A stretch of DNA of 64,000 bases from IMG/VR virus record IMGVR_UViG_3300035181_002074, positions 96,613 to 160,612 of that record; one strand, given 5' to 3'. Source of the stretch: a virus. The notes under the pieces are model-generated. The model searched no databases, was not told the DNA's origin, and was given only the letters and a program-made list of their open reading frames with translations. Made by a program: the position numbers and the translations under genes. This document shows, piece by piece, positions 58,175 to 64,000 of the stretch (position 1 is its first letter; each line of letters opens with the position of its first letter).

Positions 58175-58520
58175 TAAAATTAAAGAATATTTCCGCAAAT
58201 GGTTCAGTGACGGAGTAATGCTCCCGCTCATTTACGATCCAATATCTAAAGCGCCATCAGTTACATTAACGTGCGTATACATATCTTTTTTTTGGGCAAT
58301 CAAAGCCCTTTGGGATTTCAAAGCAGCTCCCACTAACGCAATGCCATCCATCCTTGGGATGATCTTTTGGGCATTAGCTATGACATTTTATTTAATCCGC
58401 AAGATTGGCAAAGCAAAGTTTGATCTAGCCAATAAAAGTATGGAATTCGATAATGGGGATGATGCTGACAAAGCTTCGGATACAACTGCCGCAGCAAAAA
58501 CAGATAATCCTGACAACTAA
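58167..58520 (+). CDS. Two-helix membrane protein, holin candidate
   Basis: 117 residues from ATG 58167, overlapping the previous stop by 8 nt (a longer frame begins inside the previous gene). Two membrane helices (about 32-52 and 64-81) and an acidic, polar C-terminal tail (D-N-G-D-D-A-D-K-A). Size, topology and late expression suit a class II-type holin, unproven. Confidence 0.5.
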   Translation: MFSKIKEYFRKWFSDGVMLPLIYDPISKAPSVTLTCVYISFFWAIKALWDFKAAPTNAMPSILGMIFWALAMTFYLIRKIGKAKFDLANKSMEFDNGDDADKASDTTAAAKTDNPDN

Positions 58521-58939
58521 GCCTTACGACCTGTTTTTTTACCTTTAGCCGGTGCTGGCGTTGATTGTAAGCCAAAATCGCTTACAGCTTTAAGTGACAC
58601 CTTTTCTAATACTTCTACCATTAAAAAATCTTGTTTTTCACGCAACCGAATATCATTGTCGGTCATATTGAATACACCGACAGAAATACTGCCGTCTTCT
58701 TCATAAGCTCCCAGCAAAGTCACACCTTTTTGTGTTAATTCTTTGGCCAGCTTAAATTGAAATGCCATTAATGCTTTATCATTTGGATTCATGAGTTCTA
58801 GTGCAAATGGTATGTTAAATGTATTGGTACCTTTGTTGAGCCTCATGTCTGGGAATACTTCTGATGTGATCTTGAGATTAATGGTATTGCCATCTTGTAT
58901 TGGGGCATTTAGTTTTTTCTTGATAATGAATTGACGCAC
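58517..58939 (-). CDS. dUTPase-like-fold protein (tentative)
   Basis: 140 residues, minus strand, 2 nt after the upstream stop. The block G-V-T-L-L-G-A-Y-E-E-D-G-S-I-S-V-G-V-F-N then I-R-L-R-E-K-Q-D-F-L-M-V-E-V resembles the G-x-D-x-x-Y-x-G-x-I-x-V ... G-D-x-x-x-Q core of trimeric dUTPases. The catalytic Asp and Gln are not conserved, so activity is doubtful. Lysine-rich tail. Convergent with the holin candidate. Confidence 0.45.
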   Translation of the reverse strand: MRQFIIKKKLNAPIQDGNTINLKITSEVFPDMRLNKGTNTFNIPFALELMNPNDKALMAFQFKLAKELTQKGVTLLGAYEEDGSISVGVFNMTDNDIRLREKQDFLMVEVLEKVSLKAVSDFGLQSTPAPAKGKKTGRKA

Positions 58940-58941
58940 TG

Positions 58942-59364
58942 TTATTTTCCTCTGATTTCTGATTTAGTATACTGATAATGATTAGACTCGTCGGCTAGTT
59001 TTTTAATTTTGTTATATTCAGCGCCGATTAAGCTATCTTGATTATCACTAAGCATGTTATGTTTATGGTCGTAAACGCTGATAGCTTGGTAAACGAAACT
59101 GAAAGCCTTTGTTACGAACATTAGAACCTCGCCCTTGGCATCGGACACGTAATTAACATGAGGTAGCTTGCCGGTCAAGGACTCGTAATAAGCGAGATCA
59201 TCCAATATTTGGCTGACCCCTTCATTACTGGCGATAGCTTGATCTGCTACATCATCAATCGTACCTTTGATACGTAAGCTGATGTAATTAAATATGATTA
59301 ACTTAAGCGCAGCCTTTTGGACTGGGTTTAAGAACATTACATGGTATTTAGTTTCGGATTCCAT
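58942..59364 (-). CDS. Uncharacterised early protein, leaderless
   Basis: 140 residues, minus strand, mostly helical. ATG begins 8 nt past its -10 box with no Shine-Dalgarno. One K-S-E near the C-terminus is probably chance. First of a two-gene unit. Confidence 0.55.
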   Translation of the reverse strand: MESETKYHVMFLNPVQKAALKLIIFNYISLRIKGTIDDVADQAIASNEGVSQILDDLAYYESLTGKLPHVNYVSDAKGEVLMFVTKAFSFVYQAISVYDHKHNMLSDNQDSLIGAEYNKIKKLADESNHYQYTKSEIRGK

Positions 59365-59371
59365 CTAAAAT

Positions 59372-59400
59372 ATACTACCATAGTTTTTTAATTAAATCAA
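59372..59400 (-). promoter_or_regulatory. Sigma70-type promoter, minus strand
   Basis: TTGATT, 17-nt spacer, TAGTAT preceded by TGG. Diverges from the promoter at 59425. Confidence 0.75.
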
Positions 59401-59424
59401 CCCGCATTTCAGTAGTAATAGTTA

Positions 59425-59433
59425 TGGTATAAT
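59425..59433 (+). promoter_or_regulatory. Extended -10 promoter before tail chaperone gene
   Basis: TGG-TATAAT with no clear -35, then AGGAG and ATG. Unlike the other tail genes, this block has no late motif in the intergenic space. Confidence 0.5.
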
Positions 59434-59449
59434 CAAACAGGAGATATAA

Positions 59450-59842
59450 ATGGATACAATCAAAGTAATAGAGTTTAATGGTATAGGCGAAAACACTGGA
59501 CAGTCATTTAATGGTCGGTTTAAATTGAAAACAATTCTCTCAAGAAGAGATCGTTTTGCGGCAGATTTAAGGCGTCGCGAAATACTAGGCCCGCAATCAG
59601 AAAATGCAATGGCAGCGCTAAATGGTGAGTCATTTATGCTTGGGAGACTTTTTGTAAGCATTATTGAGGCACCATCATGGTGGGAAAACAGCGCTAACGG
59701 ATTAGATCTCAATGATGGGAACATTATTGCAGAACTATTCGAAGAGTGCTTGAAGGCTGAAAAAGAACAACTTGAATCAGTTCAAGAAAAAGCATCACAA
59801 GCTCTAGAGAAATTAAGCAAAAAGACAAAGAAGGATGAGTAA
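59450..59842 (+). CDS. Tail assembly chaperone 1 (predicted)
   Basis: 130 residues behind AGGAG. Mixed domain then an acidic, helical C-terminus. In myo- and siphoviruses the two small genes directly before the tape measure are assembly chaperones, and this pair has that position, size and an 8-nt overlap. No convincing slippery heptamer is seen near the end, so the second protein appears to start at its own ATG. Confidence 0.55.
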   Translation: MDTIKVIEFNGIGENTGQSFNGRFKLKTILSRRDRFAADLRRREILGPQSENAMAALNGESFMLGRLFVSIIEAPSWWENSANGLDLNDGNIIAELFEECLKAEKEQLESVQEKASQALEKLSKKTKKDE

Positions 59843-60359
59843 ACCGGACTACTACCGCTCCTTGCAAATCCTCGCGATTGAAGCTGTAGAGTTTCAAGAT
59901 GGGGATGCTTTTTACCGCAAGGTATGTCGGTGGTATTCGAAAACTTTTTCTACTCCTCTTACTGATGTGGCGCAATTATCCATGGATCACGTATTGACGA
60001 CATATTACGAAGATACCTTTGATACGCTGTACAGTGCAGACGATGAAGATTCAAAGTATACGTATGATCAATACCGTAAAAAGATATTGACACCTAATGC
60101 CGAAGGCGATGAAGTTAATGAAGACGAAGAATGGGCAATGAAGGAAATTGAAGCCATGCGTAAAAAAGCTGAAGCAAAAGCTAAGGCTAAAATGAATCAA
60201 ACCCTTGATAATACAGTGAAAGATATTGTGGATCTGGTTAAGAATGAGATGGATAAGCAAAAAATGGCCCACCCCCAAGACCCTAATATTCAAGATAATC
60301 CCCCAATAGATCTGGATAATTTCAGTATGAGTGGTGAAGATCCCTTTTTTCCAGAATAA
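59835..60359 (+). CDS. Tail assembly chaperone 2 (predicted)
   Basis: 174 residues, ATG inside the end of the previous gene. N-terminal globular part, then charged helical K/E/A-rich region (about 95-145) and an acidic P/D-rich tail. Precedes the tape measure by 19 nt. Contains an in-frame CCTAATATTC (60283-60292) that could double as a late promoter for the tape measure. Confidence 0.55.
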   Translation: MSKPDYYRSLQILAIEAVEFQDGDAFYRKVCRWYSKTFSTPLTDVAQLSMDHVLTTYYEDTFDTLYSADDEDSKYTYDQYRKKILTPNAEGDEVNEDEEWAMKEIEAMRKKAEAKAKAKMNQTLDNTVKDIVDLVKNEMDKQKMAHPQDPNIQDNPPIDLDNFSMSGEDPFFPE

Positions 60360-60378
60360 CAGATAAGTAGTTGTAATC

Positions 60379-62595
60379 ATGGCATTAAAAATCGAATTCT
60401 CGGCCCAATTTAAAGATGCACAAATGGTTGAAGGTGCTATTAAGTCTCTTCAAAAGCAACTTATTGATCTTGGAAAAGTGGGTGCAGGCGCTTCCAATGA
60501 GATCAATAAGTCCTTTACTGGCCTGTCCGCATCTCTCCAAAAAATACAAGATATTGCCAAAGGTGCCGGTAACCTCAAAGAGTTGACTAATCAGGTCGAT
60601 ACTTTGGCTAAGCTCGGAACGAACGTACAGGCGTTTTCCAGAAGCTTTGATTCTCTAGGTAAATCTATCAATGCGTCATTAGGTGGCGCAAGCCAAGCGA
60701 CTTTCAAGCAAATGAAAGCCGGTATTGAAGATATCACCCGCTCCATCCAAGAACAAAAGAAAGAATATGCCCACTTAGAAAAAGGCATGCCGTTCATTAA
60801 GGATAAATACGGCGAAGATAGTCCATTTTATCAATCCAAATTAGCTCTCCAGCAAGGTCGTGCGAGTTCAATTGCACAATCAGAAGCCATGGAAAAGAAT
60901 GCTCAATGGCAAGCAAGCATGCATCAACCAAGGGGGTTCTTGGGCGGCGGTAGTTTTGCTACTACTGCTGGCATGTTTCAAACAGGTGCTGCTGGGATGT
61001 ACGGAATCGGTGAAGGCGCTTGGCAAGTCGGTACTATGTCCATGCGTAGTGACGTGGCAATGCGTAGATTACGCATGCAGGCTGGTGAACAAGCTGCACA
61101 AGGCGATCCATCCCAAGTGATCATGCAAGGCTTAGGCGTTGGTATTGAGCACGGTGGAATGAGTACAGCGAAAGCTGGGGCTTACGGAGCTGAAGTCGGA
61201 AAAGAAATGTTAAAATACGCGGCCATTATTGGTGCGGGATTGCTAACAGGTGGTCTCGGTGCCTTGGCGGTAGGCGGTGGACTTGCGGCTACTACAGGAT
61301 TTAGAGGTGCTGGTAATATCGGGGCAGATGCTCAATCACGTATGCGCGGCATGGATTCAGAATACTACGAAAAATCTTTTGCTCCAGCTTATGGAGCTTA
61401 TCAAGCAAACGTTGGCGCATTCGGTGACATGTATCGTATGGCTGGCGATTATTCCGGTAATGCCATGACTGGTGCAATGATGCGCGGTGGATTAAGTAGA
61501 TCTGTTTTAACGAAATCACTCGGTGCAGCAACATATTATGGTAAAGCTGTGAACGATAATGCAGGCGATTTAATGATGCTTGATTCAGTGCGCGGGTTTG
61601 GCCTAACTGATCAGGGTCAAAGCGAAATGGCTCGCTTATCTCGTATCCGTGGTTCAGCCGCAACAGTTAATGCATTGTCTGGTTTTCTTGGCGGTACTAC
61701 CGCTGGTAGAGATATTAATTCTCGCAGAGTGTTAACTGATGCTGCCTTTGGTAATTTATCGGGAATGGGTAATCAAGCTGACTTAGGTCAAGCGGGAGCA
61801 TTAATTCAAGCTGCTTCCAAGGGAGTTGCTGCAACTGGCATGTACACTTCTGAATACGGTGGCATTAATGTTGAAGGAGCTAAAGTGGCTGTTTCAGCTG
61901 CAGCTGGTATCCAATCTCAAATGGTTGACCCGAATAACGTTGTACATGCAATGTATGACATGAAATTATTATCTATGGGTGTTACGGAAATTGGCACAAG
62001 ACAAGCTTTAATATCGGCAATATCTAAAACTGGGATGACTGATCAAATCGTAGGCGTTATCTCTCGAATCACTAAGATGGCTCCAGATGAAATTCGTGCC
62101 GCATTCAGTGGAACAGGTAAGATGATTGCAGAGACTAGAGCTAAATCACTTGGAGTGAATAGCCCCCAAGCTAAAATTGCAGCAGCTGGCGGAATCTCGG
62201 TTGGTGGATTCATGACAACCAATAATCCATTCAGCGGCGAATTTGAAGCAGCCCAAGCAACGTTACCAACCCTTGGTGACAAATCTACTATGGCGGCTGG
62301 CGGTCAAAGGTATCAAGACATTGGTGCGGATACTGTGTCACGCGGAGAAGCTCGCAAACAAGGCGAAGAAATCGGCGCATGGCAAGAAATCGGCGACACT
62401 TATTCAAAAGATCTTTATAAATCCATTTATAGCGCTATCGGAGATGCTCTGCAAAATACCGGTAAAGAGATTTCCGATAAAGTAAGAGAAGCTACGAATA
62501 AGGACAAATCGAATGAATCTTTCTTAAGCGATAGTACTGTAAACTCGATGCGCACATTCTTCGGCACCAAGAACAATTTTGAAGATAAAAAATAA
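60379..62595 (+). CDS. Tail tape measure protein
   Basis: 738 residues. Helical, heptad-like N-terminal ~170 residues, then a G/A/M-rich middle with a hydrophobic stretch (A-A-I-I-G-A-G-L-L-T-G-G-L-G-A-L-A-V-G-G-G near 280-300), then helical to the end. This is the tape-measure pattern. At ~1.5 A per residue it would fit a tail of about 110 nm. Follows two chaperone-type genes and precedes the hub. No K-S-E. Confidence 0.75.
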   Translation: MALKIEFSAQFKDAQMVEGAIKSLQKQLIDLGKVGAGASNEINKSFTGLSASLQKIQDIAKGAGNLKELTNQVDTLAKLGTNVQAFSRSFDSLGKSINASLGGASQATFKQMKAGIEDITRSIQEQKKEYAHLEKGMPFIKDKYGEDSPFYQSKLALQQGRASSIAQSEAMEKNAQWQASMHQPRGFLGGGSFATTAGMFQTGAAGMYGIGEGAWQVGTMSMRSDVAMRRLRMQAGEQAAQGDPSQVIMQGLGVGIEHGGMSTAKAGAYGAEVGKEMLKYAAIIGAGLLTGGLGALAVGGGLAATTGFRGAGNIGADAQSRMRGMDSEYYEKSFAPAYGAYQANVGAFGDMYRMAGDYSGNAMTGAMMRGGLSRSVLTKSLGAATYYGKAVNDNAGDLMMLDSVRGFGLTDQGQSEMARLSRIRGSAATVNALSGFLGGTTAGRDINSRRVLTDAAFGNLSGMGNQADLGQAGALIQAASKGVAATGMYTSEYGGINVEGAKVAVSAAAGIQSQMVDPNNVVHAMYDMKLLSMGVTEIGTRQALISAISKTGMTDQIVGVISRITKMAPDEIRAAFSGTGKMIAETRAKSLGVNSPQAKIAAAGGISVGGFMTTNNPFSGEFEAAQATLPTLGDKSTMAAGGQRYQDIGADTVSRGEARKQGEEIGAWQEIGDTYSKDLYKSIYSAIGDALQNTGKEISDKVREATNKDKSNESFLSDSTVNSMRTFFGTKNNFEDKK

Positions 62596-64000
62596 TGAAT
62601 CATCCACGTATAACTATCACAGCTAACGGTGAAAAAGATGGTGAGTATACAAAACATGATACTTCCATCTCGTGGACTATTGCGTTCATACGTTTTGCAG
62701 AGCCAGCATCGGCTTACGCATCTTCAGCGGAGCTTGACGCGATTAAGCCTATCTTAATAGTTGAAAATGATTGTGTGTCCGTTAACATTACCAATCAAAA
62801 AAGCAGTTTTGCTAAGACATGTAATTTAAGCATGAAAGTTACCGATAACTGGTATCAGTCTAATGTGAACCCCGGTGATTGGGTTTTCGTATGGCTAAAT
62901 AACGAGCAAGACAAGAATAATGAAATACAGAAATTATTGGGAAGCAGTAACTTTAAGAATCAAAAAGCATTAAACGGGTTTGATTCTGGATTAAAATTCG
63001 TTGGACGAGTATTAAGCTTAGGAGCGGTTGATTCAATTACATCCAGTGGCACCAGAACGCTGACTCAAAGTGTAAACTGTCAGGCATTCATTGAATTAGC
63101 GTCATCAATTTATTACTCCTATTTAAGTTCATCAATTATTAATGCTTCAACTAGCACTCCGTCCGGTAATTCTGCTACTTTGGATAAAACAGCTAAAACA
63201 ATTTTTACTAATAATGCACTAAACAAAGAAGCTAATACTCTGACAGACTTCGCGGGTAAATTTCTTAGCTTGTATTCATCCAGCACCTCATCTTATACAC
63301 CTGATTCTATTATCGGATATTTATTTGCGTTAACTATGGGCGTTAGTCGTGCTCAAAACCCTACGAACGCTTTTTTAAAAGCCGGTATTGACGGAACTTT
63401 CAATGATGCCATTACTATTCCAGCGGTTGTTGGTAAACTGTTGGGTAATTTTGGTGCAACTAGATTATGTCAAATATATCAAGTAATCTTAGGGCTTCAG
63501 CGTTATAGCAACACGGGCAATGTATCCCCTGCGTTAAAATTGAATCCAGATGTCCTTACAACGAAAAATACATTAAAAGATAATAATGCTGGCATAACAT
63601 CTAATAAACAAAATTATACCGTAATACATCAAACACCAGCTAGATGTAGTGGGTTCGTACCTTTTTATCCACCCCCTTGGGATAATACTCCTATATGGGA
63701 CATAATGACCCCGTATCTTAATCCCGTAGTGAATGAAATGTATACGGCTCTACGTATCAATAAAGACGGCATTATCATGCCTACTTTAATCGTCAGGGAA
63801 AAACCATTAAGTACTGGACTGTATCATGCACTAGAGCAACCAAAACTAGTAAATGATGTAATTGCCCAAGCACCAGAGAAAAAGGGAAGAGCTTTTACAA
63901 AATTTGAGCGATCCAGTAATACAGACAAAACAGGCACCGTAACGGATTTTGGTAAAAAAACTGATGTGAATAATTCATCGTCGGTTAATCAAACTCAGAG
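62595..64000 (+). CDS. Baseplate hub-like protein, N-terminal part (continues beyond window)
   Basis: Starts at TAATG overlapping the tape measure stop and stays open to the window end (468 codons seen). N-terminal beta barrel with L-S-M-K-V-T-D-N-W-Y and V-N-P-G-D-W-V-F-V-W-L, as in gpD/gp44-type hub proteins where a barrel forms after the tape measure. The middle is helical; later I-N-K-D-G-I-I-M-P-T-L-I-V-R-E-K is another beta block. Hub assignment is from position and the barrel motif. Confidence 0.6.
   Translation, partial: MNHPRITITANGEKDGEYTKHDTSISWTIAFIRFAEPASAYASSAELDAIKPILIVENDCVSVNITNQKSSFAKTCNLSMKVTDNWYQSNVNPGDWVFVWLNNEQDKNNEIQKLLGSSNFKNQKALNGFDSGLKFVGRVLSLGAVDSITSSGTRTLTQSVNCQAFIELASSIYYSYLSSSIINASTSTPSGNSATLDKTAKTIFTNNALNKEANTLTDFAGKFLSLYSSSTSSYTPDSIIGYLFALTMGVSRAQNPTNAFLKAGIDGTFNDAITIPAVVGKLLGNFGATRLCQIYQVILGLQRYSNTGNVSPALKLNPDVLTTKNTLKDNNAGITSNKQNYTVIHQTPARCSGFVPFYPPPWDNTPIWDIMTPYLNPVVNEMYTALRINKDGIIMPTLIVREKPLSTGLYHALEQPKLVNDVIAQAPEKKGRAFTKFERSSNTDKTGTVTDFGKKTDVNNSSSVNQTQ

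Noticed and set aside
59790-59842. Programmed frameshift between the two tail chaperone genes
   Set aside because: The A-rich stretch does not form a proper slippery heptamer in the reading frame, and the second gene has its own ATG.

Overview
The window looks like the virion-gene half of a large tailed bacteriophage with a contractile tail. It carries a portal C-terminus, a Mu F-like head protein, a prohead protease, a scaffold-like protein, a major capsid protein, connectors, tail sheath, tail tube, tail chaperones, a tape measure and the start of a baseplate hub. The DNA is AT-rich, and genes are packed with ATGA or TAATG overlaps. Many genes have Shine-Dalgarno sites, and strong sigma70-type promoters (TTGACA, 17 nt, TATAAT) are common, so the host is a bacterium with an ordinary housekeeping sigma factor. 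Nothing in the sequence fixes the host more closely. No terminase, polymerase or replication gene is seen, so the genome is clearly larger than this window.

Layout. 1-14330: head module (portal, F-like protein, protease polyprotein, a 2042-residue repeat protein, scaffold, capsid), interrupted by three minus-strand genes at 10316-11433. 14400-18200: a run of tiny overlapping early-type genes. 18201-20896: a VWA/metallopeptidase-like protein and a MoxR-type AAA+ ATPase. 21820-30020: ClpP-like protease, connector or neck proteins and several cargo-like virion proteins. 30040-32628: two cytosine-C5 DNA methyltransferases and a third SAM methyltransferase. 32659-41881: more virion proteins, including large multidomain polyproteins. 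41947-45593: sheath and tube. 45590-47527: minus-strand early genes with a deoxynucleotide-kinase-like gene. 47657-55198: tail appendages. 55165-57557: minus-strand small genes led by a tRNA-like gene. 57689-58520: probable lysis or membrane pair. 58517-59364: two minus-strand genes. 59450-64000: tail chaperones, tape measure and hub.

Two transcription signals divide the window. A motif CCTAATATTT lies 8-53 nt before virion genes, always on the plus strand, and is probably the phage late promoter. Sigma70-type promoters drive the inserted early genes on both strands. At many of these the start codon begins 7 or 8 nt after the -10 box, which implies leaderless mRNAs.

The most interesting system is a set of head-associated polyproteins. 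Their domains (protease, ParB-like, kinase-like, transglycosylase-like, zinc-binding, degenerate cyclase-like, ADP-ribosyltransferase, HExxH metalloprotease, GNAT) are separated by a recurring tripeptide K-S-E. The same tripeptide occurs four times in the scaffold-like protein and directly after the prohead protease domain, but I see none in the sheath, tube, fibres, tape measure or hub. I infer that K-S-E is the maturation protease cleavage site. On that view the phage packs a polyprotein cargo that is cut into separate enzymes inside the capsid and injected with the DNA.
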